From Pleodorina starrii (Eukaryota; Chlorophyta; Chlorophyceae; Chlamydomonadales; Volvocaceae): DNA of 64,000 bases. The notes beneath the pieces are model-generated. The model saw only the letters and a program-made list of their open reading frames with translations, had not been told where the DNA came from and did no database searches. The translations under genes and the position numbers were made by a program. The DNA is taken from contig BRXU01000006.1 in assembly GCA_030267565.1 (NCBI GenBank), positions 4,700,001-4,764,000 of the forward strand, written 5' to 3'. Of the stretch, positions 1 to 10,196 are shown in pieces (positions within the stretch are counted from its first letter, which is position 1; each line of letters begins with the position of its first letter).

Positions 1-3000
1 GGCCCATGGGGCGAGGCTGGGCCCATGGGGCGAGGCTGGGCTTACGAGTCGATGCTGGGCCCATGGGCCGAGGCTGGGCCCATGGGTCGCGGCTGGGCCC
101 ATGGGTCAAGGCTGGGCCCGTGGGTCGAGGCTGGGCCCATGGGTCGAGGCTGGGCCCATGGGTCGAGGCTGGGCCCGTGGGCCGAGGCTGGGCCCGTGGG
201 TCGAGGCTGGGCCCATGGGTCGAGGCTGGGCCCATGGGTCGAGGCTGGGCCCACGAGTCGAGGCTGGGCCCATGGGTCGAGGCTGGGCCCATGGGTCGAG
301 GCTGGGCCCATGGGTCGAGGCTGGGCCCATGGGTCGAGGCTGGGCCCATGGGTCGAGGCTGGACCCATGGGTCGAGGCTGGGCCCTGGGTCGAGGCTGGG
401 CCCATGGGTCGAGGCTGGGCCCATGGGTCGAGGCTGGGCCCGTGGGTCGAGGCTGGGCCCATGGGTCGAGGCTGGGCCCATGGGTCGAGGCTGGGCCCAT
501 GGGTCGAGGCTGGGCCCATGGGTCGAGGCTGGGCCCATGAGTCGAGGCTGGGCCCATGGGTCGAGGCTGGGCCCATGGGTCGAGGCTGGGCCCATGGGTC
601 GAGGCTGGGCCCATGGGGCGAGGCTGGGCCCATGGGGCGAGGCTGGGCTTACGAGTCGATGCTGGGCCCATGGGCCGAGGCTGGGCCCATGGGTCGCGGC
701 TGGGCCCATGGGTCAAGGCTGGGCCCGTGGGTCGAGGCTGGGCCCATGGGTCGAGGCTGGGCCCATGGGTCGAGGCTGGGCCCGTGGGCCGAGGCTGGGC
801 CCGTGGGTCGAGGCTGGGCCCATGGGTCGAGGCTGGGCCCATGGGTCGAGGCTGGGCCCACGAGTCGAGGCTGGGCCCATGGGTCGAGGCTGGGCCCATG
901 GGTCGAGGCTGGGCCCATGGGTCGAGGCTGGGCCCATGGGTCGAGGCTGGGCCCATGGGTCGAGGCTGGACCCATGGGTCGAGGCTGGGCCCTGGGTCGA
1001 GGCTGGGCCCATGGGTCGAGGCTGGGCCCATGGGTCGAGGCTGGGCCCGTGGGTCGAGGCTGGGCCCATGGGTCGAGGCTGGGCCCATGGGTCGAGGCTG
1101 GGCCCATGGGTCGAGGCTGGGCCCATGGGTCGAGGCTGGGCCCATGAGTCGAGGCTGGGCCCATGGGTCGAGGCTGGGCCCGTGGGTCGAGGCTGGGCCC
1201 ATGGGCCGAGGCTGGGCGCGTGGGTCGAGGCTGGGCGCGTGGGTCGAGGCTGGACCCATGGGTCGAGGCTGGGCCCTGGGTCGAGGCTGGGCCCGTGGGT
1301 CGAGGCTGGGCCCATGGGTCGAGGCTGGGCCCATGGGTCGAGGCTGGACCCATGGGTCGAGGCTGGGCCCTGGGTCGATGCTGGGCCCATGGGCCGAGGC
1401 TGGGCCCATGGGTCGAGGCTGGGCCCGTGGGTCGAGGCTGGGCCCATGGGTCGAGGCTGGGCCCATGGGTCGAGGCTGGGCCCGTGGGCCGAGGCTGGGC
1501 CCATGGGCCGAGGCTGGGCCCATGGGTCGAGGCTGGGCCCACGAGTCGAGGCTGGGCCCATGGGTCGAGGCTGGGCCCACGAGTCGAGGCTGGGCCCATG
1601 GGTCGAGGCTGGGCCCATGGGTCGAGGCTGGGCCCATGGGTCGAGGCTGGACCCATGGGTCGAGGCTGGGCCCATGGGCCGAGGCTGGGCCCATGGGCCG
1701 AGGCTGGGCCCATGGGTCGAGGCTGGGCCCACGAGTCGAGGCTGGGCCCATGGGTCGAGGCTGGGCCCATGGGTCGAGGCTGGGCCCATGGGTCGAGGCT
1801 GGGCCCGTGGGTCGAGGCTGGGCCCGTGGGTCGAGGCTGGGCCCATGGGTCGAGGCTGGGCCCATGGGTCGAGGCTGGACCCATGGGTCGAGGCTGGGCC
1901 CTGGGTCGAGGCTGGGCCCATGGGTCGAGGCTGGGCCCATGGGTCGAGGCTGGGCCCGTGGGTCGAGGCTGGGCCCATGGGTCGAGGCTGGGCCCATGGG
2001 TCGAGGCTGGGCCCATGGGTCGAGGCTGGGCCCATGGGTCGAGGCTGGGCCCATGAGTCAAGGCTGGGCCCATGGGTCGAGGCTGGGCCCGTGGGTCGAG
2101 GCTGGGCCCATGGGCCGAGGCTGGGCGCGTGGGTCGAGGCTGGGCGCGTGGGTCGAGGCTGGGCGCGTGGGTCGAGGCTGGGCGCGTGGGCGAGGCTAGG
2201 CCCATGGGTCGCGGCTGGGCCCATGGGTCAAGGCTGGGCCCGTGGGTCGAGGCTGGGCCCATGGGTCGAGGCTGGGCCCATGGGGCGAGGCTGGGCCCAT
2301 GGGGCGAGGCTGGGCTTACGAGTCGATGCTGGGCCCATGGGCCGAGGCTGGGCCCATGGGTCGCGGCTGGGCCCATGGGTCAAGGCTGGGCCCGTGGGTC
2401 GAGGCTGGGCCCATGGGTCGAGGCTGGGCCCATGGGTCGAGGCTGGGCCCGTGGGCCGAGGCTGGGCCCGTGGGTCGAGGCTGGGCCCATGGGTCGAGGC
2501 TGGGCCCATGGGTCGAGGCTGGGCCCACGAGTCGAGGCTGGGCCCATGGGTCGAGGCTGGGCCCATGGGTCGAGGCTGGGCCCATGGGTCGAGGCTGGGC
2601 CCATGGGTCGAGGCTGGGCCCATGGGTCGAGGCTGGACCCATGGGTCGAGGCTGGGCCCTGGGTCGAGGCTGGGCCCATGGGTCGAGGCTGGGCCCGTGG
2701 GTCGAGGCTGGGCCCGTGGGTCGAGGCTGGGCCCATGGGTCGAGGCTGGGCCCGTGGGTCGAGGCTGGGCCCATGGGTCGAGGCTGGGCCCATGGGTCGA
2801 GGCTGGGCCCGTGGGCCGAGGCTGGGCCCATGGGCCGAGGCTGGGCCCATGGGCCGAGGCTGGGCCCATGGGTCGAGGCTGGGCCCACGAGTCGAGGCTG
2901 GGCCCATGGGTCGAGGCTGGGCCCATGGGTCGAGGCTGGGCCCATGGGTCGAGGCTGGGCCCGTGGGTCGAGGCTGGGCCCGTGGGTCGAGGCTGGGCCC

Positions 3001-5787
3001 ATGGGTCGAGGCTGGGCCCATGGGTCGAGGCTGGACCCATGGGTCGAGGCTGGGCCCTGGGTCGAGGCTGGGCCCATGGGTCGAGGCTGGGCCCATGGGT
3101 CGAGGCTGGGCCCGTGGGTCGAGGCTGGGCCCATGGGTCGAGGCTGGGCCCATGGGTCGAGGCTGGGCCCATGGGTCGAGGCTGGGCCCATGGGTCGAGG
3201 CTGGGCCCATGAGTCAAGGCTGGGCCCATGGGTCGAGGCTGGGCCCGTGGGTCGAGGCTGGGCCCATGGGCCGAGGCTGGGCGCGTGGGTCGAGGCTGGG
3301 CGCGTGGGTCGAGGCTGGGCGCGTGGGTCGAGGCTGGGCGCGTGGGCGAGGCTAGGCCCATGGGTCGCGGCTGGGCCCATGGGTCAAGGCTGGGCCCGTG
3401 GGTCGAGGCTGGGCCCATGGGTCGAGGCTGGGCCCATGGGGCGAGGCTGGGCCCATGGGGCGAGGCTGGGCTTACGAGTCGATGCTGGGCCCATGGGCCG
3501 AGGCTGGGCCCATGGGTCGCGGCTGGGCCCATGGGTCAAGGCTGGGCCCGTGGGTCGAGGCTGGGCCCATGGGTCGAGGCTGGGCCCATGGGTCGAGGCT
3601 GGGCCCGTGGGCCGAGGCTGGGCCCGTGGGTCGAGGCTGGGCCCATGGGTCGAGGCTGGGCCCATGGGTCGAGGCTGGGCCCACGAGTCGAGGCTGGGCC
3701 CATGGGTCGAGGCTGGGCCCATGGGTCGAGGCTGGGCCCATGGGTCGAGGCTGGGCCCATGGGTCGAGGCTGGGCCCATGGGTCGAGGCTGGACCCATGG
3801 GTCGAGGCTGGGCCCTGGGTCGAGGCTGGGCCCATGGGTCGAGGCTGGGCCCATGGGTCGAGGCTGGGCCCGTGGGTCGAGGCTGGGCCCATGGGTCGAG
3901 GCTGGGCCCATGGGTCGAGGCTGGGCCCATGGGTCGAGGCTGGGCCCATGGGTCGAGGCTGGGCCCATGAGTCGAGGCTGGGCCCATGGGTCGAGGCTGG
4001 GCCCGTGGGTCGAGGCTGGGCCCATGGGCCGAGGCTGGGCGCGTGGGTCGAGGCTGGGCGCGTGGGTCGAGGCTGGACCCATGGGTCGAGGCTGGGCCCT
4101 GGGTCGAGGCTGGGCCCGTGGGTCGAGGCTGGGCCCATGGGTCGAGGCTGGGCCCATGGGTCGAGGCTGGACCCATGGGTCGAGGCTGGGCCCTGGGTCG
4201 ATGCTGGGCCCATGGGCCGAGGCTGGGCCCATGGGTCGAGGCTGGGCCCGTGGGTCGAGGCTGGGCCCATGGGTCGAGGCTGGGCCCATGGGTCGAGGCT
4301 GGGCCCGTGGGCCGAGGCTGGGCCCATGGGCCGAGGCTGGGCCCATGGGTCGAGGCTGGGCCCACGAGTCGAGGCTGGGCCCATGGGTCGAGGCTGGGCC
4401 CACGAGTCGAGGCTGGGCCCATGGGTCGAGGCTGGGCCCATGGGTCGAGGCTGGGCCCATGGGTCGAGGCTGGACCCATGGGTCGAGGCTGGGCCCTGGG
4501 TCGAGGCTGGGCCCATGGGTCGAGGCTGGGCCCATGGGTCGAGGCTGGGCCCTTGGGTCGAGGCTGGGCCCATGGGTCGAGGCTGGGCCCATGGGTCGAG
4601 GCTGGGCCCATGGGTCGAGGCTGGGCCCATGGGTCGACGCTGGGCCCATGAGTCGAGGCTGGGCCCATGGGTCGAGGCTGGGCCCGTGGGTCGAGGCTGG
4701 GCCCATGGGCCGAGGCTGGGCGCGTTGGTCGAGGCTGGGCGCGTGGGTCGAGGCTGGGCGCGTGGGTCGAGGCTAGGCCCATGGGTCGAGGCTGGGCCCA
4801 TGGGTCAAGGCTGGGCCCGTGGGTCGAGGCTGGGCCCGTGGGTCGAGGCTGGGCCCATGGGCCGAGGCTGGGCGCGTTGGTCGAGGCTGGACCCATGGGT
4901 CGAGGCTGGGCCCTGGGTCGAGGCTGGGCCCGTGGGTCGAGGCTGGGCCCATGGGTCGAGGCTGGGCCCATGGGTCGAGGCTGGGCCCGTGGGCCGAGGC
5001 TGGGCCCATGGGCCGAGGCTGGGCCCATGGGTCGAGGCTGGGCCCACGAGTCGAGGCTGGGCCCATGGGTCGAGGCTGGGCCCACGAGTCGAGGCTGGGC
5101 CCATGGGTCGAGGCTGGGCCCATGGGTCGAGGCTGGGCCCATGGGTCGAGGCTGGACCCATGGGTCGAGGCTGGGCCCTGGGTCGAGGCTGGGCCCATGG
5201 GTCGAGGCTGGGCCCATGGGTCGAGGCTGGGCCCTTGGGTCGAGGCTGGGCCCATGGGTCGAGGCTGGGCCCATGGGTCGAGGCTGGGCCCATGGGTCGA
5301 GGCTGGGCCCATGGGTCGACGCTGGGCCCATGAGTCGAGGCTGGGCCCATGGGTCGAGGCTGGGCCCGTGGGTCGAGGCTGGGCCCATGGGCCGAGGCTG
5401 GGCGCGTTGGTCGAGGCTGGGCGCGTGGGTCGAGGCTGGGCGCGTGGGTCGAGGCTAGGCCCATGGGTCGAGGCTGGGCCCATGGGTCAAGGCTGGGCCC
5501 GTGGGTCGAGGCTGGGCCCATGGGTCGAGGCTGGGCCCATGGGGCGAGGCTGGGCCCGTGGGGCGAGGCTGGGCTTACGAGTCGAGGCTGGGCCCATGGG
5601 CCGAGGCTGGGCCCATGGGTCGAGGCTGGGCCCATGGGTCGAGGCTGGGCCCATGGGTCGAGGCTGGGCCCATGGGTCGAGGCTGGGCCCATGGGCCGAG
5701 GCTGGGCCCATGGGCCGAGGCTGGGCCCATGGGCCGAGGCTGGGCCCATGGGTCGAGACTGGGCCCACGAGTCGAGGCTGGGCCCGT
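1..5787. repeat. 19-bp minisatellite array with higher-order structure, cut by the window edge
   Basis: The block is a nearly uninterrupted tandem repeat of a 19-bp unit (GGGCCCATGGGTCGAGGCT) with variants such as GGGCCCGTGGG, GGGCGCGTGGG, CCCACGAG and an 18-bp form lacking one base. Variants recur in long blocks: the marker CTTACGAGTCGATGCTGGG appears near 41, 650, 2307 and 3470, showing duplication of blocks of about 0.6 to 1.2 kb. Because 19 is not a multiple of 3 and the unit has no stop codon, frames stay open on both strands for up to about 1000 codons; these are artefacts, not genes. The array ends at 5787, where it runs straight into the middle of a satellite palindrome. Confidence 0.95.
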
Positions 5788-6507
5788 GGCGGCCACTCAG
5801 GCGTACGACAGGTCCCACTCGCACTAAAGGATTTGTTTTGCTCGTGATACTGTTTCCTTTGAACTTTCTTTGACAAAACCATAACTTTTACCTTGATTCG
5901 TTTTTCTTTGGCAATGTTAGGCGGTTGGCTATTGTGCTGGTCGACTGCATGGGACCTGTCGTACGCCTGAGTGGCGCCCACTCAGGCGTACGACAGGTCC
6001 CACTCGCACTAAAGGATTTGTTTTGCTCGGCCTTGGTGCGTGATACTATTTCCTTTGAACTTTCCTTGACAAAACCATAACTTTTTATCGTTTTTCTTTG
6101 GCAATGTTAGGCGGTTGGCTGTTGTGCTGGTCGACTGCATGGGACATGTCGTACGCCTGAGTGGCGGCCTGTCAGGCGTACGACAGGTCCCACTCACACT
6201 AAAGGAATTGTTTTGCTCGGCCTTGGTGTGTGATACTGTTTCCTTTGAACTTTCTTGACACCGTAACTACGGTCATGACCGTGCTCGAGCACGGTCCCCA
6301 ATAAATACCGCCACTACGGTCAAGACCGTGCTCAGCATGCTCGAGCGTGCTCAGCCACGCCAGTGCAGATTTAGCCTGCCAAAATGCAGTGATAAAGTTT
6401 CTATAGCTGTGTCTAGCAACGCAGAACACGGTGTCAAAGTGGGCGCTTCCCTGTGGCGCGCGCGCCGGCAATTGTGCTGGTCGACTGCATGGGACCTGTC
6501 GTACGCC
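5788..6507. repeat. Satellite block 1 (palindrome-bounded S and L units)
   Basis: Starts abruptly at the centre of the 53-bp unit-junction palindrome. It holds two short (S) units marked by ACAAAACCATAACTTT and GGCAATGTTAGGCGGTTGG, then one long (L) unit with the nested palindromes around GACCGTGCTCGAGCACGGTC. The L unit is broken at 6507 by the Dualen-like LINE; the 11 bases TGTCGTACGCC at 6497-6507 recur at 16785-16795. No gene is seen; the short open frames here repeat in every unit of this family. Confidence 0.9.
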
Positions 6508-6669
6508 GTTAACTCAACCCGATGCAAGAGAGTTCGCTCTCGCACTGGGAAGGGTGCGGCGCCAAATCCGGACCGGAAGCTCAGAGCCTCGGGCCTTGGC
6601 ATTGAGCAATTGATACAACGACGCGGTCCTCTCCGGACTCGGCTCTCGACTCGGACCAACCACAGACCC

Positions 6670-8562
6670 ATGGCTCCGCGCACTCCAAGCATGACGTATC
6701 CTTACGATAGAGGAAAACTATCTCTACTACATTCCTCGGAGGAAATCGACAGCCCCCGCGCCAGCCTGAATGACAGCGCATCGGGACCATACTTGCCTCT
6801 ACCTTCAAGAGACCCTGGCTCCGTATCCCCAGCCATAACATTTGAGCTGACGCTCAAAGGACGAATTATCACCTCGGCGGCCAGCGTAAGGAAGTGTAGC
6901 GGAAAATGCCCACGGATTCAGAGGGCTTGGAATATACGGGTGCGCAGCCGCAACGGGACCCCGTCTCATGCTGATAATATGTATGTGCAGCGTCTCCAAA
7001 GCATATGCGACCTCAGCTCCTTGCTCTCGCAGAACGGGCAGCGCGGCGACATGTCCGAAGGAAATAACCAAGAATCTGATACAAGCGCTCTGGACAACAT
7101 CATAACAGATAGGATTGACGAAATAACATCAACGAATATTACAGCGCATGCAGCCGACAACAGAAGGTCAGCCCAGAGCAACGCAGAAGGGAAAGCCGTA
7201 CCACGGGAGGGGGACCCTCAAAGGAGAGGTTCAGTGAGGGTGGAAGCAGCCAACTGCCACTGCCCACGCGAAACTAGCTCGCCTAAAAAGGGTGCTCGGG
7301 GGAAGATGCGGCTACCTTCCATGGCTGCAAGACTCCGCGCGGCCGTAACTAGGCCGGCGGACGGAGGGAAGGTCGCGACTCATGAAGCTGTAACCAGCAG
7401 TAGCGCATTACAACCCTGCCGCGTCAGAGCTGCTACCCGCAGCCACCATAACCCACCCCCGACAGCCCCCCTCGCGCGCCTCATTGGCACGCCAGCACGC
7501 ACACAGCGCGCACAACCAAGCCGCGAGCTTAACCACACGACTGCACCACGACATCTGACCCGCATGATCGGATCACCCGTGCCCACAAACAGGGCCCAGA
7601 GGACTCAGGAACCGCACACCCAGCAAGCTCGACTGCACCGCCTGACTGTGCTCTGGCCCCCACCCGCGAACACCGCCCCACCCACATATCACGAGCCGCA
7701 GGTAGCACAATTCTGTCAAATACACGCCATCAACAACCTCATGGGCCGCCGGGTCCTTGAGCCACCGACCGTACTGCAGTACTGCAATGCCGTACAGCTC
7801 CGGCTCAACGAACTAGCCAGACGCAACCCACGAGAAACTGGCACTGCCAAACTCTGGAGCCATGCATTTAACCGATATACCGGAAACTTCAGTGTCATGC
7901 TGGTGAACCACTACCTACGCCACTGCGTCAATCTGCAGGGCGGAACATGCCCCTACCTCGCATCCGTCTCCTGCGGCTACACCATCCCACCCGGAAGCAG
8001 TCGTGAAACCATTCTAGCTGGAATTGCGGCACACACACCCAACGGCAGTACGGCCCTCTCACTTGGATTCGTACTGCAAGGGCCAGCCCACGCCATAGCG
8101 GTTAAGCGCGCGGGGGACAACTGGTTCCGCATTGACTCAGCTGAGGCGGTTGGGCGAAGTCAAACGCCCATGGACAACAGCCAGTGGGCACGGCTAACAG
8201 GCCACGTCCATTACCTGGCGTCGGTAGACATTTTGACCATCAATCAGATGATGCTGGATTTCCGCCACATCCCGGGGCCGGAAGAGTGGCACACAATGGA
8301 AGGTCACACGCAGACCGCTCAGCTACCCACAGCCCCCCCATCCTCGATCTCACTGACCCCAGCCCCACACCGATGGCACTGGATGAGTCGGACCACCGGC
8401 AAAACGCAGCATGCGCGGCAACCAGGTACGATGCAGCCGACATCCACCCCACACCGATGGAGATCGACGAGACAGACCTCACTGGAACCGAAGGACGTAC
8501 GCAAACCCCCCCATCACAACTCGAACAACCCCTACCCCCGACCCCTGCGCATGAGGATCTGA
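6670..8562 (+). CDS. Dualen-like LINE, N-terminal frame: Josephin-like cysteine protease
   Basis: I start at the ATG at 6670; the frame is open further left, but that part is satellite outside the element. About 340 residues of low-complexity, Ser/Arg/Pro-rich sequence precede a Josephin-type deubiquitinase domain at about 7680-8230. The fingerprint HEPQ-x4-C-x2-H-x2-NNL matches the ataxin-3 family, which uses an oxyanion Gln, a catalytic Cys and a catalytic His. The catalytic Cys is at 7714-7716, the His at 8089-8091 (GPAHAIAV) and the acidic partner Asp at 8134-8136 (WFRIDS). Josephin enzymes cleave ubiquitin chains; here it could protect element proteins or process the polyprotein (inference). 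Beyond about 8340 this frame loses protein character and the next frame takes over, so the last 70 or so codons are probably not used as read. Confidence 0.8.
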   Translation: MAPRTPSMTYPYDRGKLSLLHSSEEIDSPRASLNDSASGPYLPLPSRDPGSVSPAITFELTLKGRIITSAASVRKCSGKCPRIQRAWNIRVRSRNGTPSHADNMYVQRLQSICDLSSLLSQNGQRGDMSEGNNQESDTSALDNIITDRIDEITSTNITAHAADNRRSAQSNAEGKAVPREGDPQRRGSVRVEAANCHCPRETSSPKKGARGKMRLPSMAARLRAAVTRPADGGKVATHEAVTSSSALQPCRVRAATRSHHNPPPTAPLARLIGTPARTQRAQPSRELNHTTAPRHLTRMIGSPVPTNRAQRTQEPHTQQARLHRLTVLWPPPANTAPPTYHEPQVAQFCQIHAINNLMGRRVLEPPTVLQYCNAVQLRLNELARRNPRETGTAKLWSHAFNRYTGNFSVMLVNHYLRHCVNLQGGTCPYLASVSCGYTIPPGSSRETILAGIAAHTPNGSTALSLGFVLQGPAHAIAVKRAGDNWFRIDSAEAVGRSQTPMDNSQWARLTGHVHYLASVDILTINQMMLDFRHIPGPEEWHTMEGHTQTAQLPTAPPSSISLTPAPHRWHWMSRTTGKTQHARQPGTMQPTSTPHRWRSTRQTSLEPKDVRKPPHHNSNNPYPRPLRMRI

Positions 8563-10196
8563 ACGCCGCAGAGCTAAGCGCTGCCCAGCATGAGAACCCC
8601 GTTGATAACCCTGCAACCACAGCCGCTGAAAGTCCCATGGAAATAGATCCTGCGGAACCCGGGACTGGCGCAGCGCAGCCATTGCCGGACGCTCACAACG
8701 TCGAGCTCCACCCGCGTGAAACGCAGCCAGACCTCCAGGGGGCCCGCCCAGCAGACGTGGGCACCACATCGGCGCGCCGCTCCAACGCGGACGGAGCCGC
8801 AAACCGCAACCCCGGGCCACAAGCAGCGGCACCTGCAAGTAGAAGCAGGAAACGGACCAGAGGTCAGACGGGAACGACGCCAGCAACCCATACCATCACA
8901 TACCACCTCCGTCGTATGCTGGGACTCCCCATCCGACCGGGACGGAACCAACGGGCGGACGAAACGCCGGATGCAGCAGAGGCAGCTCGGGGACCCGCAC
9001 ATACCCCTCCCAACCCGGCCCCCGAGCCAACACACACCACGCACACGCCCGCCGAACCAACCGCCCCACGTACACAACAGCGCAAGCGCCACGCAGACAA
9101 CCCCCCCATGCCGCAACCCCGCCCCAAACCGAAATCAGGACCCCAGCAACAGCACATGACAAAATACGTGCTACCCAAGAAACCCAGGACGGAGGCCCCT
9201 GCCGCACCTGCTGAAACTCCCCAGAGGACCGTGCCAGTGCCACCCGTCCCCGTGCCAGGAGACCCACGGCCCGGCCACCTCAAGATCCTCACGATGAACA
9301 CCCGCGGCCTGCAGGGGCACCGCGAGGGAATAAAACACCTGTTAGACGAACACAAACCCGACGTAATGGTGCTAACGGAAACCAAACTGAGCGCCCATCA
9401 CCGGCGAGCCATCGCCGGGGTGAAGCACACCCTGAAACCCTACCAGACATACATGAGTAACCACCCACACGACAGTAACCCCACTATACGGCAGGCAGGA
9501 GTGATGATCGGCGTGGCAGACCGCTTCAATCGCCAAGGCAGCGCAACGGCAGAACCTGTGCCCCCGGAGCTCAGTGGGTACATAGGACATGTGCGCATCG
9601 CGCCCCCGGGCAGTACGGCTCTACATATCATAGGGGTATACTGCCCGGCCGACCCCGCCGCCAGGCAGAAAATATACGATTACGGACGGGCGGCCGCGCT
9701 GCAAGCCAATGCTAAGGGCGAACACCTTGTGATGGCGGGCGACTGGAATGCAACACTCAAACTGAGCGACCGGTCTACGGGCACCTGCAATGCGACAGAC
9801 CGTGCGCACCGACGCTTCTCAGAAGAAACAGGCCTAAAACCGGTGGACACGGCGCGACGTGAGTACACATACACACAAACACAGCAGGGACACGATACCC
9901 ACCACAGCCGCATCGACGATGTCCTCCTCGCCGCTCAGACCAGCGACGCTGCGGCAATGGAAGGGAAAGCGTACGAACAAGTCTATGAATGTGGCGGGAA
10001 CTTTGACCACAAACCGCTCTGCACCCTCCTACCCCTAGCAGGCATCAAGCTCCTGCCCGCCCCCGCTGCCCAACCCCCCCAGACCTTACCCCAAGCTCCT
10101 GGAGCCGGATCCAACTACCCGTACAAAAAGAGAGCAAAACCAAAGCACGCATGGAGATGGAGGCGACGCTCACAGAGGCCGTCGCTCACCTGCTAG
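8184..10196 (+). CDS. Dualen-like LINE, second frame: APE endonuclease
   Basis: The frame is open from 8184 but is probably entered near 8335. A Pro/Ala/Thr-rich linker with repeated PTPMALDESD and PTPMEIDETD motifs leads to an exonuclease-endonuclease-phosphatase (APE) domain at about 9280-10050. Visible signature residues are NTRGL, LTETK (metal-binding Glu), GVYCPAD, GDWNA (Asp and Asn), HSRIDDV and FDHKP (catalytic His). In LINEs this nuclease nicks target DNA to prime reverse transcription. The frame stops at 10194-10196, overlapping the RT frame, which is open from 9989; a seven-C run at 10074-10080 and an A-rich AAAAAG at 10125-10130 lie in the overlap. Just before the APE domain, QQHMTKYV resembles a PCNA-interacting peptide (weak). 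Confidence 0.85.
   Translation: MGTANRPRPLPGVGRHFDHQSDDAGFPPHPGAGRVAHNGRSHADRSATHSPPILDLTDPSPTPMALDESDHRQNAACAATRYDAADIHPTPMEIDETDLTGTEGRTQTPPSQLEQPLPPTPAHEDLNAAELSAAQHENPVDNPATTAAESPMEIDPAEPGTGAAQPLPDAHNVELHPRETQPDLQGARPADVGTTSARRSNADGAANRNPGPQAAAPASRSRKRTRGQTGTTPATHTITYHLRRMLGLPIRPGRNQRADETPDAAEAARGPAHTPPNPAPEPTHTTHTPAEPTAPRTQQRKRHADNPPMPQPRPKPKSGPQQQHMTKYVLPKKPRTEAPAAPAETPQRTVPVPPVPVPGDPRPGHLKILTMNTRGLQGHREGIKHLLDEHKPDVMVLTETKLSAHHRRAIAGVKHTLKPYQTYMSNHPHDSNPTIRQAGVMIGVADRFNRQGSATAEPVPPELSGYIGHVRIAPPGSTALHIIGVYCPADPAARQKIYDYGRAAALQANAKGEHLVMAGDWNATLKLSDRSTGTCNATDRAHRRFSEETGLKPVDTARREYTYTQTQQGHDTHHSRIDDVLLAAQTSDAAAMEGKAYEQVYECGGNFDHKPLCTLLPLAGIKLLPAPAAQPPQTLPQAPGAGSNYPYKKRAKPKHAWRWRRRSQRPSLTC
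8333..8340 (+). promoter_or_regulatory. Candidate -1 frameshift site (C7-A run)
   Basis: In the protease frame the bases read C-CCC-CCA, which fits the X-XXY-YYZ slippery heptamer (8334-8340). A -1 slip here leads into the frame that carries the repeated PTPM-(A/E)-(L/I)-DE motif and the APE domain. An ordinary 1-base indel in a homopolymer, or a sequencing error, would look the same. Confidence 0.35.

Noticed and set aside
6..3212. Open frame of 1068 codons in the 19-bp repeat
   Set aside because: All frames of the repeat on both strands are open for the same reason (stop-free unit of a length not divisible by three); no start context, domain or codon bias.
6328..6669. Upstream extension of the Josephin frame to 6328
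   Set aside because: It begins with GTG inside the satellite, outside the element boundary defined by the target-site duplication at 6497-6507.
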